In this document: one piece after another, positions 25,065 through 33,433 of the stretch
Numbering within the stretch: the stretch's first letter is position 1
Layout of the letters: every line of letters begins with the position of its first letter
Source: Sphingomonas hankookensis
GTDB lineage: Bacteria; Pseudomonadota; Alphaproteobacteria; Sphingomonadales; Sphingomonadaceae
Reading direction: 5' to 3'
DNA: 64,000 nucleotides
Assembly (NCBI RefSeq): GCF_001619955.1
Contig: NZ_LQQO01000001.1
Coordinates: 62,001 to 126,000 of the forward strand
Position numbers and translations under genes: made by a program
Notes under the pieces: generated by a model
Seen by the model: only the letters and a program-made list of their open reading frames with translations
Told to the model about the DNA's origin: nothing
The model's database searches: none

Positions 25065-25137
25065 CGAATAAAAACGCGAGTTTTTCATTGCCGCATCGTT
25101 CAAGTCATATATATGCAACTTCCGAATAAGAATGCGA
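25065..25137 (+). promoter_or_regulatory. Direct repeats and promoter between gene B and tnsA
   Basis: Two 15-bp direct repeats, CGAATAAAAACGCGA (25065-25079) and CGAATAAGAATGCGA (25123-25137), match at 13 positions and flank an AT-rich promoter-like pair, TTGCCG (25088) and TATATG (25110) with a 16-bp gap, that reads toward tnsA. The first repeat follows a TGT and lies 33 bp from the start of gene B. They may be TnsB end-binding sites or operators for protein A or B. Confidence 0.5.
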
Positions 25138-25204
25138 CTGGTTGAGTCGTTGCGGCGTCGGCGACGCTGCCGCTCCGCCACGCAGGTTGTGAAAGGCGTC
25201 GCGG

Positions 25205-26179
25205 ATGTTGCGAGACGAACAGCGGAACGGGGATGTAGAAACCGAACAGTCGATGGCTGCCGCGGGTGGCTCGCCAGCCGCGGGTGCACCGAGTGTCCCG
25301 ACCTCGCGGCTCCCCGTCTTCACCCACGCGCATCCGCTCGCGGGCTGGAGCCCGTCGCGGCGTCCCCCTCGGCATCGGGTGATGCGCGTGCCGCACCGGC
25401 ACGTCGTCGCCGACCATCTCAACGGGGTGAAGGACCCGGCTCGCTGGGTGCTGATCGGCATCGAGGCCGCGGATGATCTCGGCATGGTGCGCACGGGCAT
25501 GACCTACGACAAGGACTATGGGACGAGCGCCGGCTTTTTCGAGAAGCCGCAGCGCCTCCAATTCTTTGAGGGGCCGAACGAGCCGGCGGTCGCCGACCAT
25601 CTGGAAATGTCGCCGCGCTACCTGGACTTCCAGTTCCAGCCGCTCCGGCTGACGTTCCGCCGCGCGGACGGCCGCGTGATCCACAAGTATCCCGACGTCG
25701 GGATCGAATACGACGACCACAGCGTCCGGTTCGGCGAGATCAAGTCGGACGACGCGTGGTTCCAAGCGGCAGGCATCCGACGTCCGCTCGAGCGGATCGA
25801 CATGGCGATGTCGGCCTCGGGCATGGACACGCTGCTCAGAATTAAGGGGACAGTCTTTCGCAGGGACGAGGTGCAGAAGGCGCACGGCATCGCGATGGAG
25901 GCCCGCCTGACGACCTTCGATCCGTCGACCGACGGCGGCCGGGCCCGCGCGGCCGTCATGGCCGCCGGCGGCCGGGCCCGCTACGCCGACGTCGTCGCCG
26001 CCCTCGGCGGCCACCGCGCGCACGCGGTCGACAAGCTCTACGCGATGCTCATGCGGCGCGTGGTCGACTTCGACCTTTCGTCCGAGCCGACCGCCGACAC
26101 GCTCGTCACGGCGCCGCGACCCGCGAGCGCGTTCGCGCTCCGCGAGCTGCTCGCGCGCTTCCAGCGGAAGGTCGCCTGA
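25205..26179 (+). CDS. tnsA: TnsA-like transposon endonuclease
   Basis: 324 residues if ATG 25205 is used; a start at codon 17 or 60 is also possible because the first 55 residues look unstructured. The nuclease core shows Glu134 (ADHLEMSPRYLDFQFQP), Asp164 in HKYPDVGIEYDD and Glu178-x-Lys180 in VRFGEIKSD, the E-D-ExK pattern of TnsA, which cuts the 5' ends of the transposon for cut-and-paste movement. A C-terminal helical domain follows. The gene is first of a four-gene operon and its stop overlaps tnsB. Confidence 0.85.
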   Translation: MLRDEQRNGDVETEQSMAAAGGSPAAGAPSVPTSRLPVFTHAHPLAGWSPSRRPPRHRVMRVPHRHVVADHLNGVKDPARWVLIGIEAADDLGMVRTGMTYDKDYGTSAGFFEKPQRLQFFEGPNEPAVADHLEMSPRYLDFQFQPLRLTFRRADGRVIHKYPDVGIEYDDHSVRFGEIKSDDAWFQAAGIRRPLERIDMAMSASGMDTLLRIKGTVFRRDEVQKAHGIAMEARLTTFDPSTDGGRARAAVMAAGGRARYADVVAALGGHRAHAVDKLYAMLMRRVVDFDLSSEPTADTLVTAPRPASAFALRELLARFQRKVA

Positions 26180-28407
26180 TGCCGAGTCCGCTGCGCATCC
26201 CCGCCGGCACCGTCTTCGCGCACGACGGCACGCGGATCTCCTTCGTCGAGGAGGTGGACGACTTCGTCCTGCGCTTCGTCATCGAAGGGACCGACGACGA
26301 GTTCTTCGTCGAGGCGGCCCCGGGCGTGATGGTGCGACCGACCGTCCAGTGGCTGCTGGACGAGTTCGCGGCGGGGCGTCTGCGCGAGTTCACCGCAAGC
26401 GAGGCGACGCTCACCGAATGGCGCGGACGCTATCTCGGCTGGGACCGGACGGCCTGCCTCGCCAAGCAGCCCAAGGCCGTCCGCAAATACGAGCTCGCGC
26501 TGGCGGCGCTCGTCCAGGGCAAGCCCAAATCCGCGACGGCGCTCGAGGACTTCGCCAAGGAGATGTATCCGGACGACGAGGTCGCATCGGGCCGCTCGAT
26601 CATCCGCTGGATGAACAATCTCGAAGCCTTCGGCGAGAAGGTCGGCGTCATGATGAACCGCAGCGGCCGTGAGAAGGGCCGCTCGCCGCTGCCGCGGATC
26701 GTCGACCGGCTCGTCCATCAGGCCATGGCGCTGCACTGGTCCGTCGACGCCATCAAGAAGATGGACGCCTATTCGCTGACCGTCGCCGCTTGGCACCGGC
26801 TGAAGGACGCGGGTGCCACCGGCATCGGCGACGCTCCGCCGCACAAGAGCACGGTCGTGAACCGCATCAACAAGTGCGAGGACATGGAGGCCTGGACGTC
26901 CAAGCACGGGCCGCATGAAGCCAATCGTTATTTCCTCGCCTCGGGCGAGAGCATGCCCATCACCCGTCCGTTCCAGCTCGCCTACATCGACGGCACCGAG
27001 TTCGAGCAGGTGTGTCTGTTCTCGGCCGACGCCGAGATCCCCAGCAACAAGATGAAGATCGTGCAGGTCATCGATGCCTGCGCGCTCTTCGCATATCCAA
27101 CCACGCCCTTCAGCGGACCCTATCGGTCCGAAATGGGGATGTACGCGCTCATGGGTGCGCTCACGCCCCCCGTGCTTACCAAGGAGCAGATGGCGGCCGA
27201 TCCCATGCGCGTGCTGTTCTTCGGCCGTCAGGGCCTGCTGCGCGGCGACAACGACAAGGCCATCATACCGCCGTCCGCGATCGGAAACCTGGCGAGCGTC
27301 ATCGGACGCGTCGAACTGGCGAAGAGATACGGGTCGGACGAGAAGTCCAACGTCGAGAACTATTTCGGATGGCTGAAGCACAGGTTGGAAGGCGAACCCG
27401 GCACTGTTCTGTCCGCCCGTAGCCGCCGGCGCTCGATCCGCCGCGATCCGATGAAGGAGGCGGCAATGACCCGCGCCAGCTTCGCGCAGAAGCTGGAGGC
27501 GCTACGGCTCGAGTGGAACGACACAGCGCACGAGGCCATCGGCTGGCGGAAGCCCAACGACGTCATGCTCGAGTTCATCTCGGCCCAGCGGACCCGCTTC
27601 AGCGACCCCAAGGACGTCCGGCGCAACCTCGCGCGAACGGTCCCCGGGGTTCTCACCACCGATGGCGTCGTCCACGACAACATCACCTACAGGTGGAACC
27701 GCGAGGGCGTGACGCAGACGCTGTCGAGCAACCTCGCCGCCCAGGCGTTCTCCAAACGGCTGGAAGGCACCGCGCGGTGCGACGTGTGGCTGCGCGTCTT
27801 CGACTGGAACCTCGACATCATCGAGATCGTGGACGAGGCCGGCAACGACTTCGTCGAGCTCTGGTCCGACGATCCCGACTACACCCAGTTCCTCACCCGG
27901 TTCGAGCACAAGTTCCACCAGTCCTGCGTGATCGCGGGCAGCACCGGCGCGCAGACGGCCGAGCAGAAAGCCCTGCGCCGGGCGGAATCCCTTCAGCAGC
28001 AGTGGGAGGATCTGCACAATCTGCCCTATGCCATCGCCAAGAAGGCAGGGGCGGTCCTCGAGCGTGCTGAGGTGCGCGCGAAGGCGCGCAACGTCGCCGA
28101 CGATCCCGATCTCACCGACTTCTCCGCCTTCATGATCCCGACGGACATAGGCGGCTCGAAGCGAGCGGACGTTCCGCTCGGTCCCACGCAGTCGCGCTCC
28201 GCAGACGCACCGGACGACGGCACGGACGCGCGCGCGGACACCAACCGTGGCCCGGCAGGCGACTGGGGCGGACTCGATCCCGCACCCCGATCCAACCTCG
28301 ACATGCTCGCCGCCGACCAGGAGCAGGAGGACCTGGACGGCGGCATCGACTGGGACGCGGACGATGACCGCCGCTCCGAGAATTCCTCTTCGGGAGATGA
28401 TGCGTGA
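26179..28407 (+). CDS. tnsB: TnsB-like DDE transposase
   Basis: 742 residues, Mu/TnsB type. N-terminal helical DNA-binding domains bind the transposon ends. The catalytic core has Asp271 (AYIDGTEFE), Asp357 (LLRGDNDK) and Glu393 (NVENYFGWLK), with 35 residues between the last two, as in active DDE transposases. A beta-barrel domain follows, then a long acidic C-terminal tail (Asp/Gly/Ser-rich, about 120 residues), which in TnsB relatives touches TnsC. It should join 3' ends to the target. Start shares one base with the tnsA stop; stop overlaps tnsC by GTGA. Confidence 0.92.
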   Translation: MPSPLRIPAGTVFAHDGTRISFVEEVDDFVLRFVIEGTDDEFFVEAAPGVMVRPTVQWLLDEFAAGRLREFTASEATLTEWRGRYLGWDRTACLAKQPKAVRKYELALAALVQGKPKSATALEDFAKEMYPDDEVASGRSIIRWMNNLEAFGEKVGVMMNRSGREKGRSPLPRIVDRLVHQAMALHWSVDAIKKMDAYSLTVAAWHRLKDAGATGIGDAPPHKSTVVNRINKCEDMEAWTSKHGPHEANRYFLASGESMPITRPFQLAYIDGTEFEQVCLFSADAEIPSNKMKIVQVIDACALFAYPTTPFSGPYRSEMGMYALMGALTPPVLTKEQMAADPMRVLFFGRQGLLRGDNDKAIIPPSAIGNLASVIGRVELAKRYGSDEKSNVENYFGWLKHRLEGEPGTVLSARSRRRSIRRDPMKEAAMTRASFAQKLEALRLEWNDTAHEAIGWRKPNDVMLEFISAQRTRFSDPKDVRRNLARTVPGVLTTDGVVHDNITYRWNREGVTQTLSSNLAAQAFSKRLEGTARCDVWLRVFDWNLDIIEIVDEAGNDFVELWSDDPDYTQFLTRFEHKFHQSCVIAGSTGAQTAEQKALRRAESLQQQWEDLHNLPYAIAKKAGAVLERAEVRAKARNVADDPDLTDFSAFMIPTDIGGSKRADVPLGPTQSRSADAPDDGTDARADTNRGPAGDWGGLDPAPRSNLDMLAADQEQEDLDGGIDWDADDDRRSENSSSGDDA

Positions 28408-29405
28408 CCAACGCGAAAAAGGATCCGCTCGGCGTCCAGCCGCCGCCCGTCCGCGGCGATCCCAAGCCGGTGTTCACCGACCCGGCCCGCAACGCGCGGG
28501 TCGAGGCGGTCGTGCCGTTCTTCAAGACGAACTACATCGAGCACGAGCCCCAGACCATCGTGGTAGAGCAGCTGCTCAGCTACCTCAAATCCATGCAGTC
28601 GCTTCTTGGTGGGCCGATCGACGGCCGCTGCCTGTCCGAGCACAGCAACGCCGGAAAGTCGCGCATGATCGAACATCTCGTTCGCATGGCGGCATTGAGG
28701 CGGGCCGAGGCGGGGCTGCCACCCAATCCACACCAGATCCTGTGCATCGAGCTGGACAAGACGACATCGGTCGCCACCTGGCTCCGCCGCATCCTATACG
28801 AGATGGGCGACGACCACTGGAACGACCGCAACGCGAAGATCGAGGACCTCGAGGATCGCATCCTCACCATGTCTCGCAGGCTCGGCGTGGAGGGGATCGT
28901 CGGTGACGAGGTCCAGCACCTCGATCGCAAGACGACCGACGCCCGACAGGTCACCGACCGCTTCAAGACGTTCCTGAACCGCGGCATCCTGCCGCTCATC
29001 CTAGTCGGTGACGAGGACGCGGAGAAGTTCTTCGAGAAGAACGGCAAGTTCGCCTCCCGCCTCGGCACGCCGCTCGAGCTGAGGCCGCTCAATCCCCGTG
29101 GCGACGCTCACGACAAGGAACTCTTCCTCACCTTCTGCGAACGCCTCGACCAGTCGATGGTCGAGGGCGGGATCATCGACGAGCTGAGCGGCCTGAACAA
29201 GATTGGCTTCCGGACCCAACTCGTGACGGTCAGCAGCGGGCACGTCGGTCGCGTGTGCCGTGTGGTGTGCGAGGCGGCGCAGCACGCGCTGCGTCGCGGA
29301 TCGCCCGCGATCGAACGGCACGACATGAGCGTCGCGACCCGGGGCTTCGCCATGAAGCTGAAGTGGGTGCTCCACGATCCGTTCTCGAATCGCGGCGGCT
29401 CGTGA
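28404..29405 (+). CDS. tnsC: TnsC-like AAA+ ATPase
   Basis: 333 residues from a GTG start overlapping tnsB. AAA+ fold with P-loop EHSNAGKS (79-86), in which the usual first Gly is replaced, Walker B IVGDEVQHL (Asp168, Glu169) and a C-terminal lid. It is nearer in size to TniB than to Tn7 TnsC (555 residues). TnsC/TniB proteins assemble on DNA, recruit TniQ-type target selectors and activate the transposase. The 3' end overlaps tniQ by GTGA, so all four proteins are made together. Confidence 0.88.
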   Translation: MTNAKKDPLGVQPPPVRGDPKPVFTDPARNARVEAVVPFFKTNYIEHEPQTIVVEQLLSYLKSMQSLLGGPIDGRCLSEHSNAGKSRMIEHLVRMAALRRAEAGLPPNPHQILCIELDKTTSVATWLRRILYEMGDDHWNDRNAKIEDLEDRILTMSRRLGVEGIVGDEVQHLDRKTTDARQVTDRFKTFLNRGILPLILVGDEDAEKFFEKNGKFASRLGTPLELRPLNPRGDAHDKELFLTFCERLDQSMVEGGIIDELSGLNKIGFRTQLVTVSSGHVGRVCRVVCEAAQHALRRGSPAIERHDMSVATRGFAMKLKWVLHDPFSNRGGS

Positions 29406-31330
29406 AGGTCGCCGAGGCCCCGTTCAAGCGCCTGCGGTTCGAATACGATCCCGGGCCCCGCGAAAGCGTGATCGGTGCACTCGCCGCCGCCTGCCGGGAG
29501 CACCGACTCCCCAGGATCGCCACCGCGCTCGAAGGCGGCGGCGTCCATGTCGCCAGGATCGGCTTGATACAGTGCGTCCCAACCGACATGCTCGATCGCA
29601 TCGCGCGCGTCATCCGCACCGAGCCGGCGAACCTTCACACGATCGCCTTCACATGGTCCGACCGACGAGATCGCATCGTTCTGGGCGATCTCGTTGCGCC
29701 CAGGTCCGCGTTCGACCTGGAGAGACGCCGCATAAGCCCGGTGTCATTGCGCAAGGGGCCATACCATCGCAGCGACTGGCTCAACCTGCTGCTGCCCTAC
29801 TGCCCGGAATCCCTCGAACTGCTCGTCGACGCCTGCCCGGATTGCGGACCCCTGGGGTGGCGCTGGACCCGGGGGCTCGACGCCTGCGAAGGCTGCGGCA
29901 AGCAGATCGCACCGTCGAAGGCCCCGCCGCTGCCGCTCTATGCGGCCGACGACTACCGCCTCTTCGCCGATCTGATGTCGCGGGATCCGGACGCCGGCGC
30001 GAAAGCGGTCGAACAATTGCCCTCGGTCATCCAGTCCTTCTCGCGCACGGCGCTGGTGGGTGTGGCACTGCGCGCGGGGATCGTCGCGACGTCCGGTCGA
30101 CGAGGAGGGGGCGTCGAGAAGTTGGCGGAGGCAGGGCCGGACGTGGTGGTGAAGGTGGTTGCGACGGGGGCGGCGCTGCTGCGGCGGTGGCCCGCCTCCA
30201 TGCAGGCGTTCGCCGACAGGCGGCTTGACGCGATCGCCGGCGACGTGGCCGCCTATGAGACCATGCGTCGCGATATCCGATGGATCGCGCAACGTCAGCA
30301 CATGGAGGAAGGGCGCCTCGTCGCCCTCGCGTTCCCCGACATCGATGGTCGCAAGGTCCAGACCTTCGCGAAGGACACGCGCTACTACACGGCGACGGAG
30401 ACGAACATCCAACTCTGGACCTCGTCGCAGCAGCTGAAACAGCTTCGCGACGCCAAGGCAGTCCGCTTCGAGGAGTTGCCGGGCGGACAACGCAAGCGCG
30501 TGCGGTATGACGCAGACGACGTGGATGCGCTGCGGAACCTGCTTCGCACTTCCACGACCGCGGAATCCGTCGCCGCCCGGTTCGAGATCCCCGTCTACGC
30601 CATCAGCCAGATCGCATTCCCCCAGCCGGTCCCGACCGCGAGCGACGGCCCCGACAGCTCGGACACTGCTCTGCTCACGGCCTTGAATCATCCGGGCGTC
30701 GTGATCCTCCAGGGTCAGAAGCTGGACGCCACGTCCGTCGAGAATTTCGCTCGCGAACTCGATTCCATCGCCATCCGTCACCAACCGCCCCCGGGGATCA
30801 TCACGCTGCGGAGCGCGATGATCAGGTATCCGGGTGAAAAGCCCTGGGGTCGCGTGCTGGCGGCATTGCTTGGGAGGCGAATCCCATACTACGTGGCCGG
30901 GACCCAGCCGGCGACCGCACGCAGCATTCATGTCGATCCAGCCAGACTGCCCAAGCTCCCGCTCTGCCAGCGCGAGCGGGACGAGAGTTTCCTGAGGTTC
31001 ACGCACGTGTCCATGCGCGACGCCGGCGAGATCCTCGGCGCCGGCTTCGAGGAAACCGCCGAGGCGATCGCATCGCGCGGCATCGAAATCTCACGCTACG
31101 GCAAGGGGAACGGGGTCTCGCGCGAGGCAGTTGACGCGCTGGCCCGCATCATCGCCTTCACCGGCGAGGCCGCCGTCTTCTCCAACCGCAATGCGGTCGG
31201 CCTCTACCACGAGCTGAAGCGAGCCGGCGTCGCCCGCCTGCATGGCGGATGGTCTCGCCGTGAACTCGTTGAGCGCGGGCTGGTCAGCCATGCTCGAGCG
31301 GGCTGCGGACAGTCGTTGCGAACCAAATGA
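29402..31330 (+). CDS. tniQ: TniQ/TnsD-like target-selection protein
   Basis: 642 residues. An N-terminal TniQ domain contains a zinc site with Cys145, Cys148, Cys162 and Cys165 (ACPDCG ... ACEGCG). The long C-terminal part (about 400 residues) with HTH-like segments (TTAESVAARFEIPVYAISQI, RDAGEILGAGFEETAEAI) is in the size range of TnsD-type DNA-binding selectors rather than the short TniQ of Tn5053 or CRISPR-associated elements. It may therefore recognise a fixed chromosomal site, perhaps the flank at 31.4 kb. GTG start overlaps the tnsC stop. Confidence 0.85.
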   Translation: MKVAEAPFKRLRFEYDPGPRESVIGALAAACREHRLPRIATALEGGGVHVARIGLIQCVPTDMLDRIARVIRTEPANLHTIAFTWSDRRDRIVLGDLVAPRSAFDLERRRISPVSLRKGPYHRSDWLNLLLPYCPESLELLVDACPDCGPLGWRWTRGLDACEGCGKQIAPSKAPPLPLYAADDYRLFADLMSRDPDAGAKAVEQLPSVIQSFSRTALVGVALRAGIVATSGRRGGGVEKLAEAGPDVVVKVVATGAALLRRWPASMQAFADRRLDAIAGDVAAYETMRRDIRWIAQRQHMEEGRLVALAFPDIDGRKVQTFAKDTRYYTATETNIQLWTSSQQLKQLRDAKAVRFEELPGGQRKRVRYDADDVDALRNLLRTSTTAESVAARFEIPVYAISQIAFPQPVPTASDGPDSSDTALLTALNHPGVVILQGQKLDATSVENFARELDSIAIRHQPPPGIITLRSAMIRYPGEKPWGRVLAALLGRRIPYYVAGTQPATARSIHVDPARLPKLPLCQRERDESFLRFTHVSMRDAGEILGAGFEETAEAIASRGIEISRYGKGNGVSREAVDALARIIAFTGEAAVFSNRNAVGLYHELKRAGVARLHGGWSRRELVERGLVSHARAGCGQSLRTK

Positions 31331-31398
31331 CGAGCTTGCCTCGACGCGCTAGCGCCGGCATTATCTGCAAGGTGCTCGGCGGTTCAGGTCAAGAAACC

Positions 31399-31405
31399 TG
31401 TGACA
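31399..31405. other. Candidate right terminus of the Tn7-like element
   Basis: TGTGACA is the last accessory-looking motif before core genes and reads TGTCACAGGTTTC from outside inward. Tn7-family ends begin TGT, and a 5-bp direct duplication would be AAGTT (31406-31410). No inverted partner is visible in this window, and no set of TnsB sites is obvious inward of it. A short CAGGT/ACCTG inverted repeat at 31385-31400 is all that surrounds it. Confidence 0.3.
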
Positions 31406-31447
31406 AAGTTAAAGCGCCGCAGCGCCGGGATTTGTTAGCGTTCGCCG

Positions 31448-31981
31448 TTACTTAGTTTCGCATTCGCCGATGCGCTTGCCCTCGATGCGGACCTTCTGCG
31501 ACATCGCCGTCCGGCCGGTCATTTCCATCTGCTGATCGGTCGTGAAGCTTGTCGGGGTGAACGTGCCCGTCGTCTTGCCGGTCATCTGCGTGTCGCCGGG
31601 CAATTTGCAGCTGACGTCGCTTTCCATCCTGCCGCCGGCAAAGCTGTTGCTGGCAACGGTGCAGTCCGCGCCCGACTGCTTCAGCATTTCCTCCGGTCCC
31701 TTCGCCGCCTGCTCCGGCGTGATGCAGATGGTGTTGGTCTGCGCCGGCGGGTTGGCGGGCATGCCGGCGGGCATGTTCGCCATCTTCAGGTCGCTGACCT
31801 GCGTGCGGATCTCCCACTTGCCCGGTTGCAGCTTGGGCGTTTCCGCGCCCGCCCCGGTTTCGGACGACACCACTTGACCGGTCGCCGAATTGCTGGTCAG
31901 CGTGGTCGATCCGGTCTTCTGGTCGCCGCAGGCCGTCAGGGCCAGCGCACCCAGCGCTGCCAGGGGGATCAGCTTTTTCAT
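31448..31981 (-). CDS. DUF3617 lipoprotein
   Basis: 177 residues with a lipoprotein signal (MKKLIPLAALGALALTAC, lipobox LTAC). The mature domain has LQPGKWEIRTQVSDL and NTICITPEQAAKG segments, two Cys likely to form a disulfide and a C-terminal RIEGKRIGEC. This matches DUF3617 lipoproteins common in sphingomonads, of unknown function. It is the first core gene beside the transposon, and its 3' end faces tniQ, so the element inserted just behind a gene end. Confidence 0.85.
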   Translation of the reverse strand: MKKLIPLAALGALALTACGDQKTGSTTLTSNSATGQVVSSETGAGAETPKLQPGKWEIRTQVSDLKMANMPAGMPANPPAQTNTICITPEQAAKGPEEMLKQSGADCTVASNSFAGGRMESDVSCKLPGDTQMTGKTTGTFTPTSFTTDQQMEMTGRTAMSQKVRIEGKRIGECETK

Positions 31982-32044
31982 GCAACGCTCTCCTGTTTTC
32001 GTTTCGGGGGTAACACTTTAGCCCCCTTCTGCGTTGCGCCCTGC

Positions 32045-32728
32045 ATGAACGAAACCCTTCGTCCCGAACCCCGCCCGTCCCGCCGTACGCCGTGGAGCAT
32101 CATCGGCATCGCCGCCGCCGGCTTCGTCCTGCTGCTACTGTTCTTCCTCGCCGATCAGGTAGTGCGGGGAAGCAGCTTCGCGTTCGACCGGCAGCTGCTG
32201 CTGGCGCTGCGGGGGACCGATGGCGCGCCGGTCGCGTCGGAGAAATTCACGTCGATGGTCCGCGACGTCACCGCGCTCGGCAGTACGACGGTGCTGACCA
32301 TCGTCGTCGCCTTCGTCGCGCTGCTGCTGGCCAGTACCGGACGGTGGCGGACCGGGCTGCTGATCGCGGCGGCGTGCGCCAGTGGCAGCTGGGCCAATAT
32401 GCTGTTCAAGCAGGCGGTGTCCCGCGCGCGTCCCGATCTGGTCCCGCACCTGATGGCGGAGACGTCGAACAGTTTCCCCAGCGGCCATGCCGCCAATTCG
32501 GCGATCGTGTACCTGACACTGGCGACGCTCGCCTGGCCGCTGTTGCGCCAGCGCGCCGCACGGGCGTTCGCGATGGCGGCCGCGGCATCGCTGGTCGTCG
32601 CGATCGGGGTCAGCCGGGTTTATCTGGGCGTGCACTGGCCGAGCGACGTGCTGGCCGGATGGCTGTTCGGGGCGCTGTGGGCGATCGGATGGTGGCGGAT
32701 CGAACTGCGCGTGCTGGGCGGACGGTAA
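32045..32728 (+). CDS. PAP2-family membrane phosphatase
   Basis: 227 residues, six membrane segments. The three PAP2 phosphatase motifs are seen: KQAVSRARPDLVPH, SFPSGHAANS and SRVYLGVHWPSDVLAG, with catalytic His residues in the last two. These enzymes remove phosphate from lipid phosphates such as phosphatidic acid or undecaprenyl diphosphate at the periplasmic face. The substrate cannot be read from the sequence. It is divergent from the lipoprotein gene. Confidence 0.88.
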   Translation: MNETLRPEPRPSRRTPWSIIGIAAAGFVLLLLFFLADQVVRGSSFAFDRQLLLALRGTDGAPVASEKFTSMVRDVTALGSTTVLTIVVAFVALLLASTGRWRTGLLIAAACASGSWANMLFKQAVSRARPDLVPHLMAETSNSFPSGHAANSAIVYLTLATLAWPLLRQRAARAFAMAAAASLVVAIGVSRVYLGVHWPSDVLAGWLFGALWAIGWWRIELRVLGGR

Positions 32729-32799
32729 CGACGGAAACCTTTGCGGCGGCGCGAGCGGCGGCGTAACGTTAGCGCAAACAATCAGCGATGGAGGGATGG

Positions 32800-33246
32800 A
32801 TGAGCGCGAAATTCCGGGGCGTGGCGGCAACGTTGCTGCTGGTGGCGGGGGCGGCGCAGGCGCAGATCGCGCCGGTCGGCGGGGCGCCGAGCAGCTCGCC
32901 CAATTCCGAGGACACGACGCGCAGCGTCACCAGCGACCGCGACCAGCAATTCGCGCTCGACCGTATCCGCGACGAGGCAGGCACGACCGTCGACGCACGC
33001 GCGTCGCGGCGCAGCGCCAAGCGGATCGTCGCGGCCAAACCGTCCGACCTGGTCATCGGCGCATCGGTGTTCGACAAGACCGGCGTGCCGCTGGGCACGA
33101 TCGAGGCGGTGAAGCCGGAGGGCGTGCAGCTGTTGTCGGGCAGCTCGCGGGCGATGGTCCCGGCGGATGTGTTCGGCACGATCCGGGGGCAGCTGGTGCT
33201 GAACGTGACCAAGGCCGAGTTCGCGCAGCAGACCGGGGCACGGTAA
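32800..33246 (+). CDS. Exported hypothetical protein with PRC-barrel-like end
   Basis: 148 residues, ATG 32800 preceded by GAGGGA; an in-frame ATG at 32788 lies before that site. Signal peptide (KFRGVAATLLLVAGAAQAQ), a linker with many Ser/Thr/Asp, then a C-terminal part DLVIGASVFDKTGVPLGTIEAVKPEGVQL that resembles a PRC-barrel-like strand pattern. Function unknown; probably periplasmic. Confidence 0.65.
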   Translation: MSAKFRGVAATLLLVAGAAQAQIAPVGGAPSSSPNSEDTTRSVTSDRDQQFALDRIRDEAGTTVDARASRRSAKRIVAAKPSDLVIGASVFDKTGVPLGTIEAVKPEGVQLLSGSSRAMVPADVFGTIRGQLVLNVTKAEFAQQTGAR

Positions 33247-33280
33247 TCGCAGCGGCAGGAGGCGATCGACAAGCGACCGA

Positions 33281-33373
33281 TCATCTCGTCACCCCGGACT
33301 TGATCCGGCGTCCTGCTTTTGCGTCGGGCGACTAAGAAGCGGGACCCCGGGTCAAGCCCGGGGTGACGATGAG
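33281..33373. repeat. REP-like inverted repeat
   Basis: The left arm (TCATCTCGTCACCCCGGACT at 33281 onward) matches the reverse complement of the right arm ending at 33373, making a long imperfect stem of about 30 bp between convergent genes. The same CACCCCGG core recurs elsewhere in the core part of the window. Likely a repetitive extragenic palindrome that can also end transcription. Confidence 0.75.
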
Positions 33374-33433
33374 ACGTTATCCTGTGAACCGCGAACCTTG
33401 CTTGAGCGGCTGAACGCGGATCTGCTGCGAGCC

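Larger units (their letters stand above)
1..31405. mobile_element. Tn7-like element, right part (left end outside window)
   Basis: The segment from the left edge to about 31.4 kb carries metal-resistance and defence genes and ends in a complete tnsA-tnsB-tnsC-tniQ operon; everything to its right is housekeeping. I infer one Tn7-like element with this cargo. The right limit is placed at a TGTGACA, because Tn7-family ends carry TGT/ACA termini. I could not match it to an inverted partner or a 5-bp duplication, since the left end is not in the window. The cargo may also contain older nested insertions. An alternative is that only 25062-31405 is the transposon and the metal genes are an older island. 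Confidence 0.5.

Noticed and set aside
31385..31400. CAGGT-CAAGAA-ACCTG as terminator or terminal inverted repeat
   Set aside because: Only 5 bp pair, no T-run follows and no partner copy is visible.
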